Shown piece after piece: positions 12,050 through 24,126 of a DNA stretch of 64,000 bases. Source of the stretch: Dermanyssus gallinae (Eukaryota; Arthropoda; Arachnida; Mesostigmata; Dermanyssidae); NCBI GenBank assembly GCA_003439945.1, contig QVRM01002191.1:1-64000 (forward strand), written 5' to 3'. The stretch's first letter is position 1; the number at the start of each line of letters is the position of its first letter. The position numbers and the translations under genes were made by a program. A model generated the notes under the pieces. The model had not been told where the DNA came from. It saw nothing but the letters and a program-made list of their open reading frames with translations, and searched no databases.

Positions 12050-12820
12050 CAACTTCCGGTCTACGCTGGAGCGGATTTTGGGTGACGCCATTGCATTCTA
12101 GGAGCTCTCCCGGAGACGCCCTTTCTTCAGTGTGCGTGGTCAGAATTGCTAAACGATGTCCGATGGAGCGACTTATGGAACCAAACAACTTTGAGCGCTG
12201 GTAAAGCAAGGTTACAAGCATTTTCCTCGACGGGTGCACGTGCATAGCTGCACGCCGTCCCAAGCCCTCAACTAGGTATTCATCTGGACGACGAGTCTAC
12301 ACGAATAGACGATAGACCCTCCTGCTCCCAGAGTTCAGGCAGAATTGCACGCCACTTAGCCTTGAACGATACATTTAGCAGAAAGCTACGGTCGACAGGC
12401 TACCCGTGTGTTTTGGAGCCTTCCGGTTTAGTCATGACGAATGGGAAGAGGCCTGATAGCATGACCTTGGTCCCTTTCGAGCTGGGCCAAATGCTGGTGT
12501 GGGATGCGACGTGATCGACTCTGTAACACTTCCAGTGAACGGGCAGGGCGCAGCCCGCTCTAGATACGTGGTAGCCCGAGCGAAATCAGCCATGTGCAGA
12601 ATGTATTCAAGACTTTATTATACCTAGTCGTTCTCACCCCTTGCGTTTAAGACATTAGGGGTGGCCTAAGTTGCTTGCAAAGAACTGCTCCGCGATATCG
12701 GGAAAAGATAGGCGCGTGCTACAGGAGATAAGACGGCGGACGAGTATTTACTGCAACGTCTGTCATTAGATGTTCAGAGGGGAATGCTGCCTTGGTGAAA
12801 GTAAACGTGGCTAGGTGAAC
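12050..12820 (+). pseudogene. RLE-type LINE, C-terminal region (copy 1)
   Basis: Plus-strand remnant of the C-terminal part of an early-branching LINE polymerase that uses a restriction-like endonuclease. In order: KARLQAF with LGIHLDDES, the RIARHLALND block after a Ser-Cys-Ser, LEPSGL, then KRPDSMTL with the RPD motif at 12,449-12,457, and VWDAT at 12,500-12,511. Further on, FKTLGV, LLRDIG and QRLSLDVQRG form the conserved tail. The RPD...D pair is the metal-binding core of the PD-(D/E)XK nuclease that nicks the target. Stops and frameshifts interrupt it, including one directly after WDAT. The last coding block is about 85 bp from a (TA)n tract. Homologous copies lie at 27.4-29.0, 32.7-32.9 and 49.9-52.6 kb. 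Confidence 0.75.
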
Positions 12821-12902
12821 CAACTTAAGCCTGACCGTAATTCCTTCTGTTTACATAGTAACTCAAGGCGAAGCGTAAATTTCTGATTAATATAGATGTT
12901 AA

Positions 12903-12983
<81 letters not shown>
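12903..12983. repeat. (TA)n microsatellite
   Basis: About 80 bp of TA/TG dinucleotides directly downstream of an RLE-LINE 3' end. Confidence 0.95.
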
Positions 12984-13704
12984 GCACGAACGTTTACGTC
13001 TCATGTTTCTCTGTTTGTTATCTCTTTGTTACTAAGCCTTGTGTAACAACAAACAGTAGGCCATGACCGCGACCAACGAGTTCAATCGCGCACAAAAGTC
13101 CACTGCTTGGAGCCAGAGAGCAGAGGAGGAAAAGGAGAAAGCCAAGAAGCTTTAGGGCCAAAGGACTTAACGGCAATCCCAAAGGGCAAAGCAGCTGGCG
13201 CTACCAAGCCTTTGTGTAAAGAAGTCTTTCCTTTGTACACTCGCGGTTGTCAGACAATGGTCGGTTATCTTTCCGTCGCCGCACCCAATGCTACCAACTT
13301 GGCCTGCAACGCAATACTGATGCCCTAATTGAACAGCCGACATTGCAGTGGTTCTAGAGGTCCAGCCGCTCAGAGAGGAAGAACTTTTGAGCATTCGCCA
13401 TTCCTCTTCTGTGATTACCTATCTAGCTTGCCCTCCTTTCGATTCTAATTCTTCAAAAGGTCCCTCGATTATCTGCGTTCTATAACTCGCTTTCTGTATC
13501 TCCCTTGTTCGTTCTTTATGTCTCAATTTTTCATTGAGAATGCCATTTCTCTTCATCTGATTATTGTCGATTTAATTCATGCATTCTTTACTATATCTGT
13601 TAATCTATCTATGTAATCCTCATTTTTCCAATAGCTGATCAATGCTTAATATATATATATATATATATATATACGAATGTGTAGTATGCTTTATTCATAT
13701 ACAT
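12984..13704. other. Unassigned DNA
   Basis: No recognised family. A short (TA)n lies at about 13,650-13,672. Confidence 0.4.
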
Positions 13705-14280
13705 GGGGTATTTTGTTATTCATAATGGCTAAATGAAGGGATTGTCGTTAAAATAAGCATTATTTCCAATGGAATGGGTCGTGTTTAGGAGTGAGAGTAA
13801 ATTGCAAATTTTCGTTTTACTAATGTGGCTGGCCGGATATCACAAACTGTGCGATTGCCTAGTTTGACTACCACATCTTCACCACATCTAAAACATACCG
13901 TACATTAGCCGCTAACGTCTCTTCTCTATCAACATCATACTGTATGTTTCCCTGCTTCCGACATCGGGAGCCAGACAAGAATCATATCACAAACAGAACC
14001 ACCACCAATTTGATACAAAAATTAGCCGTCGAGCAAAGCATTGCTGTTTTGGAAACTCGATACCGTGCTGAGTTGTTAGATACACTCACCAGGTGCTCCT
14101 TATATTGCTAAATGTTTGTGGTTGCTTGCGAAAACACATTTGGCGAAGATACACGTACGATTAGGTAGACTGTTAGGAAAGCGACTGTCTGTTGTGACGC
14201 CATCTTGGCGAATAAGTATCACTATAGTTGCATGGTTTTATTTTCTCAGCAGAATTTACTCAGGCCAATAAGCACTATAA
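13705..14280 (+). mobile_element. Probable copy of the GGGTGTTC TIR element family
   Basis: The left 110 bp match the subterminal region of the TIR family seen at 24.1, 34.0, 53.6 and 57.0 kb. Shared blocks are TTTCCAATGG followed by GTTTAGGAGTGAGAGT about 25 bp later. The extreme end is degraded to GGGGTATT. The right end is uncertain: AGCAGAATTTACTCAGGCC near 14,248 is the only candidate. No protein is encoded. Confidence 0.4.
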
Positions 14281-14299
14281 TGTAGTGCTCGTGAAAACG

Positions 14300-15227
14300 T
14301 GTGAGAGGAACAAAATAGTGAGCACTGTCACTGCCAGCATCAGAAAAGCATGGCGTCTGTTATCATGAAATGACTACTGGTGTCAAACCAAGTAAAAAAC
14401 GGTAGATCGTGGCATACACACTTCAATGAATTGCCATCGCGGGTGATCACAAAATCGCGGGTGACTCGCAAGTTCAAAAGCACGCCGAGATAAAGGAAGC
14501 GTGCCGTCAACAGAGCTACAAAAACACTAAACAGAAAGGCCAACAAAAAGTCGTGCGTACCTAACGAGTTGTTCTATGAATACCTAAGACTAACGTCAAC
14601 GTTATAACTTCACCGCGAAGTTGCACAACTGGTGCATGAATTCAGGTACTCCAGATGTATAGAAACGTAATGAACTAATGTCGACCTACAAAAGAAAAAG
14701 CAACTTCGCCAATCCTGGACACTACCGTGGTAACCCCTTAAAACATTTACATAACTGATTGCACATACGATCATCCTGCACTGCCACGTCGAGATACCAG
14801 CGCAGCAACTTGGGTTTCTACCTACTTGAAACGCTGCGCAGACAGTGGGGGAGGTTATTAGCCACGCATAAAATCAACAACCATTTAATCGCAAGAAAAT
14901 GTGCAGCGTTTATATACTCCCGTAAATCATTAATTTATAGTATCCCAGAAGACAAATTATTGCATACATTTCCCGATCATGCCAGGATAAGAGCGCACAT
15001 GTACAACCTGATTCGCGACTGTTTTCAACCGGACCAGATCAAGGACGGCATTTGCCCTGTCCAGCAGGTGGTTCGTCCTCTACGTCACAGGCTAGGCAAA
15101 CGCCCAGCACCAATTCGGCACAATAAATTTTCAAATTTGGGTCAAGTAATTGTCAGTAATAATATATATATATATATATACATCGCAAATCGCATATCGC
15201 AAACAGCGATCATGATGATCATCGGTT
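14300..15227. other. Unassigned DNA with one unrecognised open frame
   Basis: A plus-strand frame from 14,759 to 15,229 is open for 156 codons, but it ends in a (TA)n tract read as Tyr-Ile repeats. The rest shows no motif I know. I treat it as a chance frame. Confidence 0.35.
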
Positions 15228-15325
15228 GAGCCGTGTGGCGTGCGCGGTGCCTTCGCGTGCGCCCCGCGACCAGAGGAAACACATAGGTGCACGGGTTCGA
15301 TTCTTGCCGTTGCACGTTTCAGCCC
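15228..15325 (+). mobile_element. tRNA-like SINE (family 2), copy 1
   Basis: Contains an A-box-like TGGCGTGCGCGG and a near-canonical B box GGTTCGATTC. Between them lies GAGGAAACACATAGGTGC, which recurs almost unchanged at 36,377-36,393. Homology between the two copies covers about 95 bp and then decays, so the tRNA-like head is secure while the body and 3' end are not. Confidence 0.55.
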
Positions 15326-15469
15326 AAAAAAGCTTCAGTTCAACGTTGCAACTTATTCGTCAGCGTCATTATAACCCCGGATAGGCGGGTTTCGGCTTAG
15401 CACATTGCTTAAACTAGATGCCTCTTTGGTATAATAGATTGAATAAAAGCCATCGTCAGAAATATTATT

Positions 15470-16731
15470 ATTATACTATGTATAAAACTCTCCCTGATAA
15501 ACCTTAAGGAAAAGGCCTTCGCTGCCTTACCGAGGAGGGTTACATGGAAATCGGGCCTGAGAGGTTTTTAGCGGCAATTTAAAAAAGGCAATCGTACTAG
15601 CAGTCGTCATGGTAACTATATTAGCATTTTTTTTTTAAACAAGATTTTTCATCTATGTTTCGACGTACTCTTCACTATTTTCTATATACCCATTGAGGCG
15701 GTGCATGCATCGAAGCACATCTCCAATTCGCGTGAATCAAAACGTCTTCCTCTATTTTTTCATCTTTAGAAGAGAAAGAATTTACAATTTGCCTATTCTC
15801 GAGCCAGAAAGACCCGCTCATCCTATGACGAATCACGAAGTGCGTGTTGTGCAGATTTTATAGCGAACATTTCTGTACCATCCGTACAGACTCCCCAATG
15901 ATAGGGTTTCATCCACAATGGTCGAGCGAAACTCTTGGAAATACTCTTGTGTATCTAATTACCACTGAAAATTATATAAAATACGAGAACGCAGATCGGT
16001 TTTTGGGTAAGGCGGTTATGACACGGACAGGCTTGTGCTTGCGATTTTCTCATACCTTTGTTTTTGAGAGAATCGACTTAAACATTCTAGCCCAACATCA
16101 GAAAAGGTGGCCTTGTCCCGTTGTTATTTGATTCTAACCTACGCTCCACGCTCACTAATTGCGAAATTGCACACACTTTTTCTGGTCCCTCGTGTGAATG
16201 CTTAGTGGTCCCCACGTAGTCTAGGGGACTTTTGTTACGTACCTAACGCTTATTACTAATTGACAACAATTAGATCTGGGGGTGGATCGCGAGGATCCGA
16301 GGTAGCCAAGCGAAGGTGGTACGTACTGGGGTTTGGGTATCTCCCCGAAGGCGAGATATCCCGCGGCTACCTTATAGAGTGGCAGCTAACCACTCCCGTT
16401 GACTGCTGGTTTGCGAGTGACTATTCGGTCCGATCTCGGTTAGCACTACGAACCACGCCTCACCTTTCGCTTGTTCCTCTCACCTCTTGACCTAGTTTAT
16501 TCATCGTAGAAGTTTCACTCTTGTTCTCTACACAGATTCGTGTTTCTTCTTAGTGCGCATCTTAGTGCGCGTGGTGTCGTCGTTTTTTATCTGCCAGGGT
16601 GTCGTCGGTTTGATTCCGGTTGTTGAGGAAGTTTCTTTGCGCGATGCTCACTACGAATGCCGCTAAGCGTCAACGGCATGCTGTCATAAAGGCTGCTGGA
16701 GAAACCCTAGATATATTTCGCACGCTTGGCA

Positions 16732-16734
<3 letters not shown>
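15470..16734. other. Unassigned DNA
   Basis: No gene recognised. A 76-codon GC-rich frame at 16,260-16,490 and a 95-codon frame at 15,844-16,131 have no identifiable domain. Confidence 0.35.
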
Positions 16735-16798
<64 letters not shown>

Positions 16799-17023
16799 CA
16801 TACACGGGCTGTAGCCTTTTCTGCAAAATATCCTCATTTGCTGTTGCAAGCGTGTAACAATATTTGTATATAGATTATTTATTAAAATTTCACATTTTAC
16901 CGCTTTGAAGTGAACATTTCTCCGCGTGAACGTGTGGAATATTGAGCGATACCCTCTGACGCAAGAATTGGTATGCTATTGAGTCTTCAGTCGAAAGGTT
17001 AAGGCTCTTTCACACCAACTGAA

Positions 17024-17068
<45 letters not shown>

Positions 17069-17070
17069 AC
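16735..17070. repeat. Two (TA)n tracts
   Basis: (TA)n at about 16,735-16,796 and again at about 17,026-17,070, separated by 230 bp of unassigned AT-rich DNA. Confidence 0.9.
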
Positions 17071-18985
17071 ATATACATCTGACGTAGACTCAGAAGAAGT
17101 AGTTGCCCGTTGCGTGGGGCCGTCGTTCGTCCAGCATGATTATGGCCGGCGGCAGAGGATCATAAAAGGAACATTAGGGCTACCTGGTCTGGCCATGCTG
17201 TGCTGGGTGTCTAGTTTTTCCGCAACATTTATTTCGTTATGCGGCAAGGCTATGCTCGAAGGGCGGCAGGCTGATGAGGACAGGCCAACAGCAACAGGAA
17301 TGGCACTGGCTGTAGAAGCAGCTTTGCAGCCATGGCTATAGGCATGATTCTGGCCGCGCCATCATGGCCCGACGACACCACGACACTTCGCCTAAAGGAC
17401 GGAAACAGAGAATGTGTGAGCAAGAGAGAGAGAGAGAGAGAGAGAGGAGGAGGGAGGAAGGGAGAGAGATGTAAGGAAGAGGCTTTGCAAGCTCGTGTCT
17501 ACTAGCCATCATCCGAGATCCGGGAGCCGGCTTCAACAATCCAATCTGAGGCCGGAGTTACGTGTGAACAGTGCTGCGACCACCACTACAACTATCGCCA
17601 CCAGTACTGGTAGCGCTACGTTAGCTTATATTTGACTGATTTTATATATTTCATATTATTATTTCTATTGAAAAACATACTACAAACGATTTCGCCGGAA
17701 CTGGTTTCGTTTAAATTTAGCTGGCCGTTTATTTGACTTTTCTATGGCATTTCTTGCGGTTGTCGTCGGGGCATGCTTCCTCGTTCCACCTGCCACTCGT
17801 TGTTCCGTCTCATAACGTTCTCTACCAAGGTCAATTCCTGTTCCCACTTGCGTTCATCTTGGAGCATGGAGCGGTAACTAGAATTGTCACCGCCGTACTC
17901 GGGGACTCTGCTGCTGCAACTAGAAACTCTGATCACGCATCCTCTCGTGGTGGGTGGGGAAAGTTAGAATGGGGTCGCATCATCAACCTCATCGGTCTCG
18001 CACATGACACATTTTTAATCTAGAACAGGTTTCTCCCCCTTCATTACCTGTGTCTGGCAAAAAGTGGTACTTCCGTGATTGCTGTCAAACCAGTTTTCTA
18101 GATTAGGGACGACCTTACGAGTTCTCGCTCTCAGCATATTCGCCCCCGTTCTGCCTTACTTCATTTGCAACTCTTTAAGCGTATGTTTTTGCCTTCCATT
18201 GCTGCGCCTGCCTTTTCCGCACCCGTTTCTCAATCAATCTGGGCCACTGAACGAATTTAGCTCTGCACATTATAGCCACCTTCTCGATAGGGCGATAGGC
18301 GTTGGCGAATCCTATATTCCGCCTTGGATACAACAATGTTTGGGTCTCGCTGGACCGGCCCAAGTTAATCTGTATGTATTTGAGTTACGTCATCTTACTG
18401 CTCTTATTCGTGCCTAGCTTGTCTCTCCTTTATCTCCTTTTTGCTTAGCAAGAACCCGTTGTCCGCCCACGTTGCGCTCGATGCTACCGGCCTGCGTTTG
18501 GTCGGCGGCCATGTTTCATCTTGATCACCTCGTGTCAGTGCGGGGTCCCTTGTTTCCAATTCTTTCCGCGTTGATCTCTCTGACACTGCGATTAGATCAC
18601 TGTTGAAGCTCCTGAATTATAACCATTATTCCTATTTTTCCAATTTTCATTTCTGGCCTGCTCATGGTTGACTCCGTCTATAATGTGCAGCCCTTTTTCT
18701 TCTGCCCTCACAAGTCTTCCATTCGTTGATTAATATGCTCATACCATCTTTCATTGTTCCTAGTATCTCAAGGATGGCTTTGTGCGTTTCTTTCCCGATT
18801 CCCCTCCTTATTTACACTGAGCGTATCGCCACGTTCTTCTGGCAACGAGTTGATACAGATCAATTCGAGGCTCCATGCTTTAGCTCTTTATAAAGCCAAC
18901 CTTTTTTGCGTCCGTTTATATTCTAACAAGGTGTTCGACTTGGCAAAGTTGGCCACTATCGTTTTTTTGTAAATATCTACCGGTT
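17071..18985. other. Unassigned DNA with a (GA)n tract
   Basis: Contains (GA)n at about 17,424-17,446. Several frames of 60-110 codons on both strands show no domain I can name. It may hold an ORF1-like or other transposon relic that I do not recognise. Confidence 0.35.
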
Positions 18986-19809
18986 CGCTGACAATGCACT
19001 GCACGAATGAATTATATAGGTCAAGATGGATAGTTGGTCCGCAGGTTTCCTGGTACGACTATTACCCCTACCAACCCCACTGTGCTCTCAGTATTTTTTT
19101 TGTTCCTAGCTTTAGTCGCCCGGCCCTCGAGCTTCATGCAGACGCTGTAGGCGCGCCCGCTCCGTTTCCAGCAATTTTTTCTACCCCGGACGCCCTCCAC
19201 CAGGCTCACATTTTGCTTCTATTTAGGCTCGTCGATTGAAGTCGCAATTAGATCCGTCACCGCCGTGTCCGAGGACGCTACCGGTGATTCCATGCGTGCG
19301 TCTTTGAGTGCTGGGCAGGAGAAAATAGTGTAAGTGGCAATATCCACTGCCGCCGGCCCCGCACCCGACGCACGCAGAATTCGGGGCTTTGCCTATCCTG
19401 TGCAGGTACTTCTGGAAGCGCCCGTGCCTGTCGTCACCTGCGTCAGGTGATAGATGACACTTGCATGTTCTCTGTTCAACAACTTTTTGAAATCAGAAAT
19501 ATTTTGACGGGTCTAAGGGAGCATTTCTAGATGCCACTAGCTAGACTTCTTCTTTCAGAATCCTACCCACCATATGCTTAAAAACATCGGGCTGTTCTTA
19601 AAGCAGGATCTTCTTAGCTTCCGCCGATGTGCCGTCCAAGCCGGGTGTTTTTTGTCTAGGCGATTGCTGTACGATAGCCATGGTTTTCCAGTATTCTACT
19701 GGTGGGACTTCTTCCACCTCTATTTTTGGCCAAACGAGGTCAGCATAACTCGAGAAAAGTCGTCGAATCGCACTCTCCGTGAGACGATCTTGTAGGGTTT
19801 CCATCAAAG

Positions 19810-20420
19810 ATTATTCTCTAATTATCCGAAAAGTAACCTTGGAGGAAGTACTCGCCACGGGGGAAAAGTTAGGTCGAGTAGGGCACCAGGCCCCGATGAC
19901 ATGATGATAGCAATTGGCCGCTGGCCAAATGAGGAGGATAGTTATAACACTGGCGCCGAAGAAAGGCTAAAGCATTTTTCTAATTGTGTCAAAGAAGTGC
20001 TCTCGTTAGAAACTATCTTTATATGGCCAGGATATTAAACTCGTCAATATTGCCCTCTATCTGGCAATGCAGGTTCTTTATATGACATTAAGGAACGCCG
20101 CTTGCGGGAAGACCCGGCAAGGGAGAAAGCGGAGGAAAGGAATCCCTTGAGATTTTGGCAGACCGAAGAAACTCCATTCCGAACGATGCGCCCAGGTGCC
20201 GCGTAAGGCGCCGGGATATCAGTGCCTGGGTGAATCGGGCAGGCGGCGAATTAATGATTTACATGACTTAGATTCTCACCGGACACCGTGACTTTCAGTC
20301 GTACCTGTTTAGAATCAGAAAAGCCATATATAATTCTGCTAGTATTGCCAAGGTAAAACCGAGGACACGCCTGCACACACATCTGTGGCGCCTGGCATGG
20401 GCCTCCCAGCGTACGGGACT
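19810..20420 (+). pseudogene. R1-like LINE fragment, opposite strand
   Basis: Opens with a TLEEVLATG helix and SSRAPGPDDMM, the RT entry block, shifted by one frame between the two. It jumps by an internal deletion to the C-terminus, where VNRAGGELMIYMT, a stop and LTGHRDFQSYLFRI correspond to the R1-type block usually ending in LTGHGxFxxYL. It lies inside a minus-strand R1-like relic, so it is the younger of the two, or the junction arose by rearrangement. Confidence 0.6.
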
Positions 20421-20599
20421 ACCTAGGGCTATAGACGGCACGTTTGATATGCTCATATAAATTATAATTAAGCAGCGACTTGATCAATATTGCTTGTACT
20501 ACTGAGAACATTATGTGCACCAACGAAAATAAATCTGTTTTTACATGGAGCATTTCGGGATATCTAGGTTCTTAAACAATTCTCCCCCTCCCATCGCTG

Positions 20600-20700
20600 G
20601 AAGCTATGCTTATGCAGTTCTTGATCGGATGCGGGGATAAGGTAATGAGTGGTTTTTAGTGGGTCAGAGCCCCACACTACCGTTTCAGACCCCCCACCTT
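20600..20700 (-). repeat. Dispersed ~150-bp repeat, copy 2
   Basis: GTGGTTTTTAGTGGGT at 20,649-20,664 is identical to 28,597-28,612. The following GAGCCCCACACTACC matches the copy at 58.6 kb on its other strand. Confidence 0.55.
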
Positions 20701-22066
20701 TCTCCCTATCGAGGTTCCGCATGGGGGTGCCACACTACTCCGCCGTATCGATTAGTCTCCATCACCTCGCGATTCCGCGTTACACCTCGGAATATACAAT
20801 ACCCCCCATTACAGGGTGCTCGACCACTCCAAGGCAGGGTGCCTCGCCGCTGCGAAGGGCAGCTTCGAAGCTAGATGGCCCTCCCGCCCTCCCGACCGCC
20901 GGTCTGCTTCATGTGGAAAGTCTTTTAAGAACGCATCCGTATATGCGTACCGTGTTTCAGTTGGGCATCGAAATGTGTTTCTCAATACTTCTAGCAGCGC
21001 CACCGCCACTACATGTTTTAATTAAATATAATTTGGTCTTCAGCCGCCATTCCATATCGTTATCAGCTCGTATTTCCAGCTCGATGTTTTTCAGTTCATT
21101 TTTCTATCCACCACTTATCCCCACCACCAGCCTGATAGTTTTCTCCACTTGCACTCATTCTTAGCGGTGACTAGGTCAGTCACCGCTACGCTTGGCGTTT
21201 GGAACCTTGTCTACCTTAAGCAGGTGTTTTCGCAAGCACCTATGTTAATTGCATATAGAACGGCAGACTCCGCTATCGAGGCGACATTTTTTCTTCTGCC
21301 TTTTGTTGCTTCCCCTGTGCGTTTCTCTGGCACGATCATAGCCAGGCTATTTACCAGTTTTGCTGGTTTTGCAGCCATCTTAACAATGTGCACGTTACTC
21401 GAGAGGGCCGCTGGCCGTAATCTCTCATGCATTCTTCAGTACAAGTGCCACATCCTCAAGTCGGTCTCATGTCTCTCAGTTTATCGAGAAGTATTTATCC
21501 CTTTGTTTTTTTTTTTGCTGCAAAGTCGCTCTGCGGGTGTGGCAAGCACGTCATGCCGCTCTGCGGGTGTCTACCTCCCGCTGAGCCGGCAATACTTCTC
21601 CATATTTGTACTGTACATATTTATCGTTACTTTGAGCGTCTTCGCCTGAGACCCCCGAATTCCTCACTCTGTTTATCGTATTTTCGCTTCCGACTGTAAA
21701 ATCTATAAACGAAACTAGGTTTCTTTTTTCAAATTTTAATTGAAAGTTTTTGTTGATGAGTGTCATGCCCTGCTGCGTCTGCCACTCTGTTAACTCTCGA
21801 CTTCTACTGTTCGACATTGTGCTGTCTCAGTGCGTTGCCTCTACACTGAAGTCCCCTCTTACGAGTCTCTCCTCGTAGTCTTTCTGATCTTCACCCAGGA
21901 ATTCGGCGAACTCTTGTCGTTGCAAATTTAGCGAGATGTAGCAACCAAACACTGTAGGCCCTCTTTCGAGTTCTGCCCACGTCCAGCATTTCTCTGATGC
22001 CTGACCCTTAACCATAACCACTACTAACACCCTCGCCGCCACAACTACTGTTACCACCCACACCAC

Positions 22067-23285
22067 TGCTAGTACTACGAATTCTACTTCTACTAAAGCT
22101 GCTACCTGCTGTTACAGCTACGGATCAAGAGTTTTTTCAAATTTAGTGGGCTTTAGTCGCTTCTACCGTAATGAGTTCCAGCTCAGACCGGTCTGTCAGT
22201 AAATCGAGGTTTTATTGTTGTCGTTATTACTATTCCTGCTGCTCTACTAATTAACTGGTCCAGAAACAACAACAACAACAACAACAACGACCACGACGAC
22301 TACAAGCAAAGTGACACATTCGCGGTCATGACGTGCACAGGTGAGTGAATCAATGACGGTACGCAATTTGAGATCCTTCCTCACGGAGCTTTTGAAGGCG
22401 AATGTGTGCAGAAAGATAGAAGACAACGATAGAGGCCTGACGAATTGAGACGAATGTGCTGCCCAAGGACTGCCGCCAGTTCTTGCAAACGACTAGTGGT
22501 TAGCGAGCATCGCTTAGACATCAACAAGGACGATGTCGTTGCGAACTTCTCGTATCATTTTTTTGCTCTGTCCATCTTTGTCTACAGATGTTTTTTCGTC
22601 CCGAGTGCCTACGCCGCCTGTCTGGTCTACAACTAGCTGCCTAAGCGTTCTCGGAGGCGGAGCGGTTTCTAAATATCTATGGGGTGCTTCTACGCCCAGC
22701 CCGACGTTTGGCGTTGGCGAACACCGTCTCCATGACAATTAATTAGACTAATTACGTCCTAGCAAACAGTGAATGGGCACGCGTGTGGCGATTTTCGCCT
22801 GCCGCGTTGTGTGTCAAAAAGTGTCATGAAGCGTTGATTTCTGCTATACGTTTCTCTCAGCTGGTTTTTATCAATTATCGTATGACAGTCGGTTAACGTA
22901 GCAGCGCATGGTAACAGGAACGCTTCCATTCCATAAAACAATGAAAATAATCAGATTGCCCATGGCCAGAGCTGTAGCCTCTGTGGATTTGTTTTTATTC
23001 TGCGAGTTTGTTTTCAGGTTTCATTGAAAACTACCTGGAAGGCGCACAAGGGCCATCTGTCACCATATGATTTACACAGAAAGCATTGCCTCTAAAGAAC
23101 AGAAGTTAATGCGTGCGTAAAAGTGCAACTTATATCGTGGTCTAGCAATATTAGTAATAAATATATAGAGTGTGTAAAATTTAAAGACTGAGCTGGAATC
23201 TTTTTAAAGTTTCCCTGCTCATGTCAGCCCTCTCCAAAATCTTCTCTTTGCGTGAAAATAACAGGCCCAGGCTGTAAGGTGATGC
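22067..23285. other. Unassigned DNA with (CAA)n
   Basis: A (CAA)n tract is at about 22,262-22,290. No gene recognised. Confidence 0.4.
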
Positions 23286-23289
23286 GTTA

Positions 23290-24092
23290 ATCAACGGAGG
23301 AACGCGTAGAGATTGTAAACATTTATCACTAAAAGAAGAGCTCTGTACGACCACGCTGGAGAGCTCTATGTGCAATTTATGGTTGACATAACCGGCCTTG
23401 TGAGAACGCCGTTCAGCACTTGTACAAACATTTCGCAGGATACACGTGTGATGTTTAAAGCCGTGGAAGGCCACATTGCGTCCTAAGGTGAAAATATCGC
23501 CGCCGTTGCCAACACTGTGAAACAATGTCCGGAAACATCGGTTTGGCGACGTCTTCAAGAACTGTGTTTTCGCGTACCTCAACGTGGTATATTTTGAGCT
23601 TGGATCTAGTGATTTATCTAATTTAGACTCAGTTGGCGCCAGAGCCAACGTACCATCGGAGGTTGCTAAACTGCGCCAAGTGGGCTCTCGAGATGATGCA
23701 GCGTAATGCCGATATTGTGAAGAAAATTATATTTTTCGACGAAGTCCATTTCTATCTGATGGAAGTGTAAATAAACAGAACATTTGCACTTGGCATACCA
23801 AGAATCCTTACGTGATTCACAAAGAGTCGTTGCAGGTGCTATATGTGACAGTCTGGTGCGGCCTGCAGTCGATAGGAGTCCTTGAACCCTATTTCTTCCG
23901 AGTCCGAGTATCTCGGACGGGTAGCCTCGCGTAACGGGGTTCACTGGCCTCCAAGATTTCTTCCAGTGACATTTTTTGTTTTTTATAAGCGCATTCATGT
24001 AATTGAGCCTGATGTATGTGAAAAAGCGCTAATCAATAAGATGTCGCGAATACAGCTTGCAGAAGCCACCACATATTTTAAGGTTACATGAA
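23290..24092 (+). pseudogene. Mariner/Tc1-superfamily transposase relic
   Basis: Plus-strand reading over three frames gives the skeleton of a transposase common in arthropods. It begins TEERVEIVN at 23,294, an N-terminal helix. KKIIFFDEVHF is near 23,722-23,754, where active relatives have IIFSDEAHF with the first catalytic Asp. The motif YVNKQNCRIW is degraded just after it, then VLEPYFFR near 23,880. NGVHWPP follows near 23,934 and EPDVCEKALI near 24,005, which match the tail. The block holding the third catalytic residue, after WPP, is deleted. Stops occur throughout. The element is dead; its terminal repeats were not found. Confidence 0.65.
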
Positions 24093-24126
24093 AGATATTA
24101 GACCTTGTGTTGATGCCCTGCATATA

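Larger units (their letters stand above)
18990..22066 (-). pseudogene. R1-like LINE relic, split by a later insertion
   Basis: The minus-strand order is that of an R1/I-group ORF2. The endonuclease comes first (22,066 to 21,551), with a CYISLN block, GDFSVEATH and SNSRSRELTEW, then SFIDFT. The Asn of the usual GDFNA is already changed to Ser. A poorly conserved linker follows. The RT entry segment QKTPGLDGT lies at about 19,640. The C-terminal GRFQKYLHRIGKAP and CVGCGAGGSG lie near 19,430-19,340. A TGA stop follows GDFSVEATH where a Trp would fit, and frameshifts are frequent. The RT core is missing or unreadable. A plus-strand R1-like fragment occupies about 19,810-20,420 and divides it. Confidence 0.65.

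Noticed and set aside
14759..15229. 156-codon plus-strand gene
   Set aside because: No recognisable domain, and its end runs into a (TA)n tract.
20649..21164. 171-codon plus-strand open frame
   Set aside because: Antisense to an R1-like LINE relic and rich in Ser/Pro; no motif.
23181..23648. 155-codon minus-strand open frame
   Set aside because: It lies antisense to a transposase relic whose motifs are recognisable on the plus strand.
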